NCBI RefSeq assembly: GCF_014635705.1
Contig: NZ_BMDI01000001.1
Coordinates: 1,504,008 to 1,568,007, forward strand
Length of the DNA: 64,000 bases
DNA from: Oxalicibacterium faecigallinarum
GTDB lineage: Bacteria; Pseudomonadota; Gammaproteobacteria; Burkholderiales; Burkholderiaceae_D
Reading direction: 5' to 3'
Position numbers and translations under genes: made by a program
Shown here: piece after piece, positions 26,975-35,426 of the stretch
How positions within the stretch are numbered: the first letter of the stretch is position 1
Layout of the letters: each line of letters starts with the position of its first letter
Notes under the pieces: generated by a model
The model's input: only the letters and a program-made list of their open reading frames with translations
What the model was told of the DNA's origin: nothing
The model's database searches: none

Positions 26975-27419
26975 TTAGATTCCTTGAAGTGTTGATTGGG
27001 CTGATGCGATATCCAAGTTTGCGCAAAACGGCCCATGTTCTTGAATGGATGGCGCAACAAGATATCACTTCGCAAAGTGTTGCCCTAAGAAATGTTCAGC
27101 CAGAAAAACTCTCAAATTAGCGTAAGAAAATTCCTACGCGCAAACCCGTTGATGCCGGGGGACGTCATGAAGACATGGCCGGACTTATTCGTGTTCATCA
27201 CGCCGCGCACGAATCCTGGCGAAACAGGCTGTCAAGCATGGCAAAGAAGGGGCTTTCTCAGGCGCGACACGAAAAAAAGCGACCATTCGGTCGCTTTTTT
27301 TTTGCTACGGGGCCGTTATGCTGCTGGATATTACGTTGGACCATTTCAGCTGCTCGCATCTCACTTCCGCAAGTCATATGGCCAGTTTGCAGGCAGGCCA
27401 TGAAAGATAGTCCCGTTGA
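26975..27419. other. Intergenic region upstream of rsbR
   Basis: 445 bases between rsbR (start) and the alarmone synthetase gene (3' end), both on the minus strand. It holds a strong terminator at 27272-27303; the rest should contain the rsbR promoter. A plus-strand frame across it runs through the terminator and shows no domain. Confidence 0.5.
27272..27303. terminator. Intrinsic terminator after the alarmone synthetase gene
   Basis: AAAAGCGACC-ATTC-GGTCGCTTTT with A7 on the left and T9 on the right gives a perfect stem and T-runs on both strands. It separates the minus-strand alarmone synthetase gene from the rsbR operon. The arms are identical over ten bases to those of the hairpin at 17203-17228. 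Confidence 0.85.
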
Positions 27420-28508
27420 CTATCTGGTCCCAATCCAGGTCTCGAAATTCTTCCTGACCGCGTCCGACAAAAAGGCCTGGAACGAACTGTCTCCCAGATA
27501 CAGGCAATGCCGCATGATGGTGTACGGATTCATGCGATTGTGCGACTTGCTTTCATAATCGGACTGATATCGTTTGACAAAACTGATATGAGATAGCAGC
27601 CGTTGATTGAATTCCGACCGCGTTATGGACGGTTGAATTGCCAATATCTGCTGCACGAAGCCATCGACTTTTTGTGGCTCAAAATCAAATGCGGGGAAAA
27701 AATGCGTGGCAATCTTGAGGAAGCTAAACGCATTGAGCTGATTTCCACGCTTCACCACCAAATGCGTTGAACCCGAATCGGCCTTCGATATCGTATCGAC
27801 AGCGAGTTTGGCATCACCAATCGGATGTTCAGATGACTCGATTTCGACTTTTTCCATTTCCTCAAGCGTGGAATCTCGGATATGTCTGAATTCGCGGTCA
27901 GCCAGTTCAAATAGTGCTGCCAGCGTATTGATTCTGCGTTTCAAGTGATTAGGGATGGATCTTTTATATTTGATCTGGTGATCAAGTACGCTCCATGAAT
28001 CCTGAATGATGGTTCTCACCTGAACTTCAAAACGCAGGTTGCGATACTGCTGAAATTCAGGCTCATCTGATCGCGACGCATTCAGCTTTAAATCGAAATG
28101 CAGACCTTTGTAGCCGAACGAACCTTCCGTCATTTCGATCGACGTTATCTTGTCAGTGACGTTCAAAACATCAAACTCGGTTTCAAGAAAATTACCGATT
28201 TTTTCTATGTCGTCTTCGTACAGGCAAACGATCCGCAGACCAATAAGGTCATCAATGTGATCTTTAATCGAGTATGATGTGCCAGTTTCTTCCAATGCAT
28301 GCAGATATTTGAGCTCGAACTTCCAAATGCATTCGTTGCAGCTCTTGATGCGTGATTCAACTTTTGAAATGGGCACTGCTTTTAAATTAATCAGTAGTTC
28401 ATTCAGCAAGCTCACCAACGCCTTGCCTGCGTCTTGCAGCATATGAAAATGTGATTCATGGTACTCCGCGAACACTTTTCTTTCGTGCTCAAAATCCAGA
28501 CTTGCCAT
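27420..28508 (-). CDS. RelA/SpoT-domain (p)ppGpp synthetase-like protein
   Basis: A 362-residue soluble protein. Residues about 35-200 form an alarmone synthetase domain: SKVESRIKS, KDHIDDLIGLRIV (first metal Asp, then Arg), FGYKGLHF (the G-Y-x-S/G-x-H substrate loop), FEVQVRTIIQDSW and LDHQIKYK. There is no HD hydrolase domain and no TGS/ACT regulatory domain, so it is a small synthetase rather than a long RelA/SpoT. The C-terminal 150 residues are helical and unassigned. Such proteins transfer pyrophosphate from ATP to GDP/GTP, or in toxic subclasses to ATP or tRNA. No recognisable antitoxin is adjacent. Monocistronic, with a terminator downstream. Confidence 0.82.
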   Translation of the reverse strand: MASLDFEHERKVFAEYHESHFHMLQDAGKALVSLLNELLINLKAVPISKVESRIKSCNECIWKFELKYLHALEETGTSYSIKDHIDDLIGLRIVCLYEDDIEKIGNFLETEFDVLNVTDKITSIEMTEGSFGYKGLHFDLKLNASRSDEPEFQQYRNLRFEVQVRTIIQDSWSVLDHQIKYKRSIPNHLKRRINTLAALFELADREFRHIRDSTLEEMEKVEIESSEHPIGDAKLAVDTISKADSGSTHLVVKRGNQLNAFSFLKIATHFFPAFDFEPQKVDGFVQQILAIQPSITRSEFNQRLLSHISFVKRYQSDYESKSHNRMNPYTIMRHCLYLGDSSFQAFLSDAVRKNFETWIGTR

Positions 28509-28741
28509 ACTTGCTCCAGCGCGCTATTGCAGTTTTAAAAGTGCCTAAACAATCAGAGTCCAGGCAGCCAGCTCGATGGACTCCTGTCCACAACAGTAAA
28601 TCGTCCGTTTCAGGATGCATCACTCCGATTAAGGGGAGCGACGCATAGTCTTCTACCGATTGTCGTCGTTGTCTGACATTCATCTACGGCTCTTCGTGCT
28701 TCAATCAATCACGATATGAAAGTAATCAAGAGTCGCACACC

Positions 28742-29176
28742 ATGAGAAAACCTGTCTCGCACATTCGTAGAAACAAGTCACCCACTGTCGGGCTTCTTAA
28801 TTTCAACCAGAATGAAATAGCTTCCGGACGGACCATACTCATCGTCGATGATGAGCAGGACTTGAGGGAAGTCATCAGCACTCTGCTAGAAGCGGCAGGA
28901 TATGTCACGGTATGCGCAAGTTCTGTATCGACGGCGTTTGCCGCGTTACACGAATACACGATCGATTTGGTGCTGACAGATGTTCTGATGCCTGACGCGT
29001 TTGGCACTTTACTCCAACAATGGATGCTCGATGATCCATCGTTTAAAGATATTCCTCTAATTTTTATGAGCGGATACGTCCCCGCTACAGAATCACTCAA
29101 TCGCCCCGTGTTGAAAAAGCCATTTGGGCTGACGGAGCTATTGGCGTTTATTCAAAAGGAGTTTGAAAAGGAATAA
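28742..29176 (+). CDS. Single-domain response regulator
   Basis: A 144-residue receiver with a basic, unstructured N-terminal extension of about 28 residues. Acidic pair in TILIVDDEQDLREV, phospho-acceptor Asp in LVLTDVLMPDAFG, the switch Ser in IFMSGYV and Lys in VLKKPF are all present. There is no output domain, so it is likely to act as a phosphate shuttle or by protein contact. Divergent from the alarmone synthetase gene; in-frame GTG/ATG alternatives near residues 1-30 could shorten the tail. Confidence 0.83.
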   Translation: MRKPVSHIRRNKSPTVGLLNFNQNEIASGRTILIVDDEQDLREVISTLLEAAGYVTVCASSVSTAFAALHEYTIDLVLTDVLMPDAFGTLLQQWMLDDPSFKDIPLIFMSGYVPATESLNRPVLKKPFGLTELLAFIQKEFEKE

Positions 29177-29389
29177 GTTGGTGAACAGCATCCATGCAGC
29201 GGTCTCGTTCGTGAAATGACACACGCTAACCAGCAACAGATCGCCTTCTCTCGGCCCCGTCAGGACAGCAGGCTTTGGTTACGTATGCAGCTACCCGAAT
29301 CAGCCTACTAATCGGCATCCAGTGTGAGCTGACGTACATTCCGTTCATTCCATCAATGGCAACATGCAGCATTTTTCCGTGAGCACCCT

Positions 29390-29779
29390 ATGCCAACAAT
29401 ACTAATTGCCGAAGACAATCTTGACGCCATGGAATCTCTTACCGAGGTATTGAGAACAGAAGGCTATGCAGTTTTGGCAGCACAAGATGGACAAGTCGCG
29501 ATCGAGATAGCCAAGGTCTTCAAACCCGATGTTGTGCTCACAGATATAGATATGCCAAATCTTGACGGGCTGAGCCTCTGCTTTCAGATTAAAGCGAATG
29601 CGGACCTGGCAAACATTCCCGTTGTATTGCTAAGCGGGCGGCTTCCGATTTACCAGCCTGAAGGCGTATTCGATGTGATTCAAAAACCGATGTTAATCGA
29701 AGAAGTTCTCTCATCGGTTAGAGCAGCTGTGCGTCACTCCAAAACATCCCGAATGGAGTCGGAAATCTGCACAAGCTAA
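29390..29779 (+). CDS. Single-domain response regulator
   Basis: A 129-residue receiver of CheY type: ILIAEDNLDAMES (acidic pair), VVLTDIDMPNLDG (phospho-acceptor), VVLLSGRLP (switch Ser) and VIQKPM (Lys). There is no output domain. It follows the previous receiver by 213 bases on the same strand and is succeeded by a bidirectional terminator. Either may receive phosphate from the orphan hybrid kinases of the stressosome operon; that link is inferred from proximity only. Confidence 0.85.
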   Translation: MPTILIAEDNLDAMESLTEVLRTEGYAVLAAQDGQVAIEIAKVFKPDVVLTDIDMPNLDGLSLCFQIKANADLANIPVVLLSGRLPIYQPEGVFDVIQKPMLIEEVLSSVRAAVRHSKTSRMESEICTS

Positions 29780-29916
29780 GGGCGATAAAGACAATGCAAT
29801 CACCGATTCGATAGTATGCGATGCCCTATCCGATACAGTCCGTTACCAATCGGCTTTCACAACACGCTTAAAAAGAAAAAACGATAAGCAGGAAGTTGTG
29901 GTCCTCACCAGAAAAC

Positions 29917-29947
29917 AAAAAAGCCGCTGAGATCAGCGGCTTTTTTA
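29917..29947. terminator. Bidirectional intrinsic terminator
   Basis: GCCGCTGA-GA-TCAGCGGC is an 8-base perfect stem flanked by an A-run and TTTTTT. It lies between the plus-strand receiver gene and the convergent minus-strand coiled-coil protein gene. Confidence 0.88.
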
Positions 29948-29972
29948 CGGATTTCGCTACCCGTCATCGCTT

Positions 29973-30446
29973 TCACTTGAGCTTTGTCAGCTCCCGGCTT
30001 AGCGCCGCGATGTTCTGCTCGGAACGACTGAGCTCGCCTTTCAATAATGTTACGCGTTGCTGATACGCTGCGGCATTCTCATCTACGCGACGCGCCGGCT
30101 GTCCATTATTGAACTCACGTCGCAAGTCCTGCAGCTTCCTTTGTTCTGCCATCGTTTCGTCCAGTAATATCTGCCGGCGATCCGAGTCGCGTGCCTTCTG
30201 CGTCGCGCTATCGATTTTCGGAAAACTCTCTGGGGATACGGAAGCCGAAATCAGGGTGACCGGCTTGTTTGCGGCCCGGGTATCGCCAGTTCCACCCTCT
30301 GAAGAAGTAATCTTGCGGCAGACTGGTGCTGAACCAGCATTTTTTCCCTGCGCGGCGTGGCCCGAAGCGCATTCGTAAATCACACCCTGCGCCATCACGA
30401 CCGGTGCAACAGCCATCAGCGTCAGGAAAAATAAAATGTGCTTCAT
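29973..30446 (-). CDS. Periplasmic coiled-coil protein of unknown function
   Basis: A 157-residue protein. The N-terminal signal peptide (about 1-20) is cut near VVMAQGVIYEC. A short region with two cysteines (ECASGH, APVCRK) is followed by a Ser/Thr-rich linker and a C-terminal coiled coil (about 90-157) with a Gln/Arg-rich heptad pattern. The Cys-containing N-terminal part resembles the start of DUF4124-type periplasmic proteins, but the match is weak. I chose the ATG at 30446 because the signal peptide starts there. Last gene of the minus-strand cyclase operon (70 bases after the cyclase stop). Function unknown. Confidence 0.7.
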   Translation of the reverse strand: MKHILFFLTLMAVAPVVMAQGVIYECASGHAAQGKNAGSAPVCRKITSSEGGTGDTRAANKPVTLISASVSPESFPKIDSATQKARDSDRRQILLDETMAEQRKLQDLRREFNNGQPARRVDENAAAYQQRVTLLKGELSRSEQNIAALSRELTKLK

Positions 30447-30515
30447 GTCTTTCACTTCCGGAAACTTGAATCCATGATGATCATCAACGATCATCGCTGT
30501 CCGCGACTATACCCG

Positions 30516-32657
30516 TCAATCATCAAATCCTGCCGTCTGGCTGCACGCCGTACGACTTTTTTCCAACATTCTGTGTGCAACCCGATCATCCGGGAATTGG
30601 TTCAGGACTGCTTCGTAAAGTACAACGGCAGACTCGAAATCAGCCACGGCATAGGCGTTGTATGCCTGCTGTGTCAATTCACACAACAATACATCCGCCT
30701 CACTGGCAGCGACTTCGGCATCATTGTCCTTGATGCCCAACAATTCATACACCAGGAACTCGCTCTTGCGACCTTTCACGGCGACCGTATCGATCGGACG
30801 CAGCCATAGCAGATGTCCGGCCTCGCGGAACACGTTATGACTGACACATGTCCATGTTCCCATTTCCTTGTTCAATCCTTCCAAACGCGCCGCGACATTG
30901 ACACCATCACCCATCACTGAATAACTGATGCGTTCCGCCGAGCCGATGTTGCCTACCAGTACCGCATCGCAATGGATACCAATGCGTACGTTCAACGGAG
31001 GATGCTTTTCTGCGATCCATTGTGCATTCAGTCGGGCCATGCCACGCTGCGCACGGACTGCGGCAACACAGGCAAGATAGGCATGGTTATCCAGTATCTT
31101 GGGCGCGCCCCAAAATGCCATGACCGCATCACCGATAAACTTGTCGACCGTACCCTGTTCTTTTTCAACCGCTCTGGTCATGGTGCCAAAGTATTCGGAT
31201 ACCCGACTCAAGAGCTGTTGCGAAGGCTCCGATTCCGACAAGGAAGAAAAGCGCTCGATATCCGTGAACAGGACCGTGAGAAAGCGACTTTCCACGCCAA
31301 GCTTGCTTGCCTGCCCGGAATCCATCAACTGCTTGACCAGTACGGTCGGCACATAGGATGCAAAGGATGCCAACGCACGTTCCAGCAAAATGATGGCATC
31401 ACTGAGATAACTAATCTCGCTCACGGACGAACGAATCTTCACCATCTTGTCGAAGCGGAATTCACGAATATTCATGACTTCCAGCGCCAGCTGTTCGATA
31501 GGCCGCGCAATCATGCGCGAGATCATGTAAATCAGCGTGACCTGCAAAAGGAAGACCAGCACACTGAAGAGCAGGAGATTGCGGTTGGTACGACGAATTT
31601 TCCCGACAAAATCATCCGTCGGCGTGATCGTTAGAATCTGCCACTGCTTGTTGAATTCTTTTGGAAAGGGAGTGAAGAGCGCCAGATACTCTTTATCATC
31701 CGAACCGGCACGAAACTTGAAGCTATCCTGTCCATTGCGCGTGCGTTCTCCCAAGGCAGTCAATACGCGCGCGTCCGGCAATTTATCGATACGATTTAAT
31801 GCAAATCCCTCGCCCTTTTTGGTCAAGCCCTCCTCAAACTGAGGGTGCGCAATGATCAAACCACTTTCGTCGGAAAGAATGGTGATGCTATTGGCCGTCG
31901 TCTTGTTCTCGGCAAAGAAATCGGACAAGGCCTTTAACGTGAAGTCAGCGGAGATGACGCCGATCGAACGGTCGTTGATGATTACCGGCGCTGCCAGCGT
32001 AATCCCCCATTGGCCAGAATTCGAGAGCAGATAGGGCTCGGAGACACTGGCAAACTTGAGGCTATTGGACTCTTTATATACGCGGCGCAACCGCGGATCA
32101 TCGACTGCCGAGCCCGTTGCCTCACCCACCCTGACACCCCACGGCGCCTGAAAGGTGTAGTTATCAATCAATAGACCTTGATAGTCCGTGCCATTACTTG
32201 CGTCAATGAAGCGACTGACAAATTGCGTTGTCGCCGGGATCTTTTCTCCCATGATGAGCTCACCAACCGATGCTCGCCGCACTTCATGGAAAGAACCGGT
32301 ATCAAATGTCGCGTAAGCAGAGGTGACGCCTGGATGAGAAACCGTGATTTCCTGCAAATAGTCCGCAGAAGATTCACTGAGGAAGTAGTCCGAATTGTCG
32401 CGCATCAGCGTCGTCGCAGTGCGCACCGTATTCATGATCGGGCCCAACAGATTGCTGATGTTGGATGCGTTCTCCGTGCGTGATTTTTGAATGAATCGCT
32501 CGGTGTGATCCACGATCAACTGTTGATTGGAGCGATAGGTCACAAAGCCGAAGATGGCTGTGACGGGCAGCGTCAGCAGCACAAAAACGAATGTGATCGT
32601 GATGTGCAGGCGAAAAGCTCTTGTCTTTTTTGGTTGTGTCGTCGCCAGAGCAAACAT
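30516..32657 (-). CDS. Membrane adenylate cyclase (dCache-HAMP-class III cyclase)
   Basis: A 713-residue protein. TM1 is about 15-40, followed by a periplasmic dCache sensor (about 45-345, with DRSIGVISADFTLKALSDFF), TM2 about 357-380 (LLLFSVLVFLLQVTLIYMI), HAMP, and a class III cyclase domain (about 455-640). The cyclase keeps the metal aspartates (VLFTDIERFSSLSE; second in FIGDAVMAFWGAP), the substrate Lys in VDKFIGD and the Asn/Arg transition-state residues in GDGVNVAARLEGL. The Lys suggests ATP specificity. Residues about 660-705 resemble a TPR. It makes cAMP in response to a periplasmic ligand. The downstream coiled-coil gene and upstream phosphodiesterase-like gene are on the same strand with short gaps. 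Confidence 0.87.
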   Translation of the reverse strand: MFALATTQPKKTRAFRLHITITFVFVLLTLPVTAIFGFVTYRSNQQLIVDHTERFIQKSRTENASNISNLLGPIMNTVRTATTLMRDNSDYFLSESSADYLQEITVSHPGVTSAYATFDTGSFHEVRRASVGELIMGEKIPATTQFVSRFIDASNGTDYQGLLIDNYTFQAPWGVRVGEATGSAVDDPRLRRVYKESNSLKFASVSEPYLLSNSGQWGITLAAPVIINDRSIGVISADFTLKALSDFFAENKTTANSITILSDESGLIIAHPQFEEGLTKKGEGFALNRIDKLPDARVLTALGERTRNGQDSFKFRAGSDDKEYLALFTPFPKEFNKQWQILTITPTDDFVGKIRRTNRNLLLFSVLVFLLQVTLIYMISRMIARPIEQLALEVMNIREFRFDKMVKIRSSVSEISYLSDAIILLERALASFASYVPTVLVKQLMDSGQASKLGVESRFLTVLFTDIERFSSLSESEPSQQLLSRVSEYFGTMTRAVEKEQGTVDKFIGDAVMAFWGAPKILDNHAYLACVAAVRAQRGMARLNAQWIAEKHPPLNVRIGIHCDAVLVGNIGSAERISYSVMGDGVNVAARLEGLNKEMGTWTCVSHNVFREAGHLLWLRPIDTVAVKGRKSEFLVYELLGIKDNDAEVAASEADVLLCELTQQAYNAYAVADFESAVVLYEAVLNQFPDDRVAHRMLEKSRTACSQTAGFDD

Positions 32658-32695
32658 AAACGTCTTTCCTGATGCGCAATCCCAGTTGCGTCACG

Positions 32696-33463
32696 TTAAA
32701 AACTGAATATTTCGCCCTTTTTCAAAGAATCGAATAAACGCTTCCCATCATGCGCACGCAGTTCGCGCATCACGTTTTCCTCTTCTCCAGGCTTTAAGTG
32801 GGTAATCAAAAACTGAGTGGAATACGGCATTGGCTGAATATCCTCAATCAATGCCCTGGGGCAGAAATGCTTGGACAGAGTGGCGATTCTTTCTTCCGTA
32901 TCAGGGAATGAGCAATCGACAATCACCGCATCGCAATGCGCTTCCTGAGCCAATTGCTGCCATAGCGCTGGCGTCGATCCCATATCGCCGGAAAAGAAAA
33001 AACCACGCTCCTTGCTGCGGACAAGATAAGCAGCCGCTTCAACCGTATGGTTAACTTCGCATGACAGAAAAGTGCGCTCTTTCAATACCACCGTACTGCC
33101 GAACGACAAAGGTGACCAGTGAAGGATCGGATGCTCTGCATCGGGTATCACGGAAAAATCCGGCCAGAGCTTCCAGTTGAACAGATGGGCCTTCAACGTA
33201 GCGATTACACCCGGCGTTGCATGCACCGTCACCGGCGCTTGTCTTTTCCCCAGAACGCTATCGAGCATGAACGCCAGCCCGACAACATGATCAATATGTG
33301 CATGCGAGATAAAAACATGATCAATCTGCAGTAGCTGCGACAAATCGAGTGACGACAATCCTGTTCCTGCATCAAGCAGTACGTCATCGTCCACTTGCAG
33401 ACAGGTCGTCAGTTTTTCGCGTCCGCCCAAGCCACCGGCACAACCAAGCACACTTAATTTCAT
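32696..33463 (-). CDS. Class II cyclic-nucleotide phosphodiesterase-like MBL-fold hydrolase
   Basis: A 255-residue metallo-beta-lactamase-fold protein. The metal motif is HAHIDH at residues 54-59, preceded by LLDAGTGLSSL. A later His (SCEVNHTVEAAAYLV), the Asp in FFSGDMGSTPALW and the C-terminal His in FLITHLKPGEEE complete a dinuclear site. The HxHxDHxxGL arrangement and overall order match class II 3',5'-cyclic-nucleotide phosphodiesterases (CpdP/PDE1 type) better than glyoxalase II or RNase Z. I chose the ATG at 33463 (MKLSVLGC), where the beta-strand core starts. It is 38 bases upstream of an adenylate cyclase gene, which supports a cAMP role. Confirmed substrate is unknown. Confidence 0.78.
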   Translation of the reverse strand: MKLSVLGCAGGLGGREKLTTCLQVDDDVLLDAGTGLSSLDLSQLLQIDHVFISHAHIDHVVGLAFMLDSVLGKRQAPVTVHATPGVIATLKAHLFNWKLWPDFSVIPDAEHPILHWSPLSFGSTVVLKERTFLSCEVNHTVEAAAYLVRSKERGFFFSGDMGSTPALWQQLAQEAHCDAVIVDCSFPDTEERIATLSKHFCPRALIEDIQPMPYSTQFLITHLKPGEEENVMRELRAHDGKRLFDSLKKGEIFSF

Positions 33464-33602
33464 CGATCCATCCCGGATGCATCCGACATCGATAGAGAAA
33501 TACGGGAAGTCAAAATCGATCGATTCATCATTGTTATAGTTATTGAATACTGCATCGAGCAAAGACAGCCTGCACAACGTCAGGCTGCGTGACACATTGG
33601 GA

Positions 33603-34508
33603 TCAAAGGCCTTTCAATTCCCATTGACGGGATTTTTCCAGATCGACCTTTTGACCCAGCTCCCCTTTGGCATACACTTGCGAGAGTCGGCGCATTGCCG
33701 GCTTGTAACCATCCTTTGCAGATTCTTCCAGAATGGACAGCGCGCGCGCATTGCTTTGCGCGACGCCTTTCCCTTCTTCATACAGCTTGGCCAGATTCAT
33801 CTGCGCACGACCTGACTTCAGCGCTGCCGCTTTGCGATATAACTCGGCAGCTGCCGCAAAATCCTGACGCGTGCCACGCCCTTCTGCGGTCATGAAACCC
33901 AAGTTGTTCAGTGCGAGCGGGAAATCCTGTGCGGCGGCTTTGCGATACAAGCTTACCGCCATTGCGTCATCCTTCGCCACGCCTCTGCCCCGAGCGTACA
34001 GAAAACCAAGATTGGTTTGAGCGGAGGCCGAATTCAGATCAGCCGCCTTGCGATACCAGTCTGCCGCGAGTGTCAGATCGATCGGTACACCTTGACCGTT
34101 CTCATACAGGGCGCCGATGTTATTCATAGCTTGCGCAAAATTCTGATCGGCTGCCTTGCGATTCCATACCATCGCTTGCGCATAATCACGCCCTACGCCA
34201 AGACCTTCGCTGTACAGGTAACCGAGAGAAGTTTGGGCCGGTGCAAAACCTTGATCCGCCGCTTTTTTGTACCAGTTGAAAGCCTGTTCATAATTGACCG
34301 GCACGCCCTGTCCTTTTTCATACATGACACCGAGATCATTCTGAGCGGGCGCAGAACCTTTCGCTGCATCAGCAGAAAATTGACGCATGGCAGTTGCATA
34401 GTCGCCACCTCGATAAGCGGTCAATCCTTGTTGATAATCGGCAAGAACAGGGCATGCTGCACCAGTCAATGCCGCCGCAATCACGAGATTCTTTGCGTAA
34501 TTCTTCAT
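33603..34508 (-). CDS. Periplasmic Sel1-repeat (TPR-like) protein
   Basis: A 301-residue protein. The signal peptide is about 1-23 (AAALTGAACPVLA then DYQQG). Six or more Sel1 repeats of 36 residues follow, each built like AQNDLGVMYEKGQGV followed by YKKAADQGF, with the G-x-G-V turn conserved. Sel1 proteins are protein-protein scaffolds, often in signalling or envelope stress. It heads the minus-strand set with the phosphodiesterase-like and cyclase genes; the 139-base gap to the next gene could hold another promoter. Partner unknown. Confidence 0.88.
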   Translation of the reverse strand: MKNYAKNLVIAAALTGAACPVLADYQQGLTAYRGGDYATAMRQFSADAAKGSAPAQNDLGVMYEKGQGVPVNYEQAFNWYKKAADQGFAPAQTSLGYLYSEGLGVGRDYAQAMVWNRKAADQNFAQAMNNIGALYENGQGVPIDLTLAADWYRKAADLNSASAQTNLGFLYARGRGVAKDDAMAVSLYRKAAAQDFPLALNNLGFMTAEGRGTRQDFAAAAELYRKAAALKSGRAQMNLAKLYEEGKGVAQSNARALSILEESAKDGYKPAMRRLSQVYAKGELGQKVDLEKSRQWELKGL

Positions 34509-35031
34509 TTACTTCTCCATTGAGGTGAACGTGCGCTGGCACATTGATGGCGAGCAATTCTGGCTGCCATACGATGATGCAAACCATCCGTTATCGGAAA
34601 AAAGCAGACGCTACCATGCGCAATACGCATCACGCAAACATCAAGACATTTTCCCAACAGCATCAACAAATACCAATTTTCAGTGATAGCCAAGGACTGA
34701 CCGGCGCTGTTTAATGTGCGGCTTAAACAGCCATACGAATCATGTATACAAGAATCTCCTGAAAGAAACGACAGGCCTGTTTTTTCTTCCAGGAAATCAG
34801 CGCAAACATACAACGAACAACGCGCATTTCTTCAAACTATTTCCACATGGAAATTCTTCTTCATGGCATGTGTCGTTTTTTTTATGAATCAAGGGAACTT
34901 TTTGAAAAATGTGTTTAGACGCGCTTTCTTGCTGGCAATTTCTGATCCTATAATCCAATCGTTTCGCAAATTTTTGTAATTTTTTGTAATTTTTCTTTCT
35001 CCCCCTGTTGTAAATCCTTCTCGAGGTCAAT
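34509..35031. promoter_or_regulatory. Divergent control region before the Tad locus
   Basis: 523 bases without a gene, between the divergent Sel1 gene and the pilin gene. It is notably AT-rich towards the pilin. A TATAAT at 34949-34954 with TTCTTG 17 bases upstream is a possible sigma-70 promoter, and two tandem copies of TTTTTGTAAT lie at 34971-34990 in the presumed leader. The pilin ribosome-binding site is TCGAGGTCAAT before 35032. The -35 box is weak. Confidence 0.35.
34971..34990 (+). repeat. Tandem 10-base repeat in the pilin leader
   Basis: Two exact copies of TTTTTGTAAT back to back, followed by TTTTTCTTTC, about 40 bases before the pilin ATG. This may be a U-rich leader or a regulator site; no function can be assigned. 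Confidence 0.6.
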
Positions 35032-35331
35032 ATGAAATCCATCGCTCAATCGCTTAAAAAATCCGCTTTGCGTCAACGTGGCCAAGGGATGACCGAATAC
35101 ATCATCATCGTTGCCCTGATCGCTGTTGCAGCAATCGGCGTCTACAGCATGTTTGGTCAAACCATCCGTGGTCAGGTTGCAGGTCTGGCAGGTGAAGTTG
35201 CCGGTACGGGCGCTACCGCAGGCAAGGCAACCGCATCGACCGCAGCAGGTAGTGCAGCAACCAAGGCTGCTGAAGGTAAAGGCATGTCCAGCTACGATTC
35301 GGGCAACGCACCATCTAGCGGCAGCAAGTAA
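35032..35331 (+). CDS. flp: Flp-type class IVb pilin
   Basis: A 99-residue prepilin. A basic leader (MKSIAQSLKKSALRQRGQG) is followed by the processing site G|MTEY and a hydrophobic helix (IIIVALIAVAAIGVYSMFG) as in Flp/Tad pilins, including the conserved Glu at mature position 3. The C-terminal half (about 50-99) is an Ala/Gly/Thr/Ser-rich tail, longer than the usual Flp pilin. Likely the major pilus subunit, cut by a prepilin peptidase not encoded in this window. GAGG precedes the ATG. First gene of the Tad locus. Confidence 0.9.
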   Translation: MKSIAQSLKKSALRQRGQGMTEYIIIVALIAVAAIGVYSMFGQTIRGQVAGLAGEVAGTGATAGKATASTAAGSAATKAAEGKGMSSYDSGNAPSSGSK

Positions 35332-35426
35332 TTACCGGCAGCCATGATCACGTCCTGCCAACAAGTCAAACGCAAGGTGACGCTAGGAAAATGGTCTCTT
35401 TGCTTAGGCAATTTGAGTAGCTGATC

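Noticed and set aside
17203-27303. Identical 10-base arms (AAAAGCGACC / GGTCGCTTTT) in two terminators 10 kb apart
   Set aside because: Short GC-stem terminators with A/T flanks commonly converge on similar sequences; two cases are not enough to call a repeat family.
27092-27403. Short plus-strand frame between rsbR and the alarmone synthetase
   Set aside because: It reads directly through a strong intrinsic terminator and shows no similarity to a known protein.
34771-34786. ACAGGCCTGT followed by T-run upstream of the pilin gene
   Set aside because: The stem would be only three base pairs with a usable loop, too weak for a terminator.
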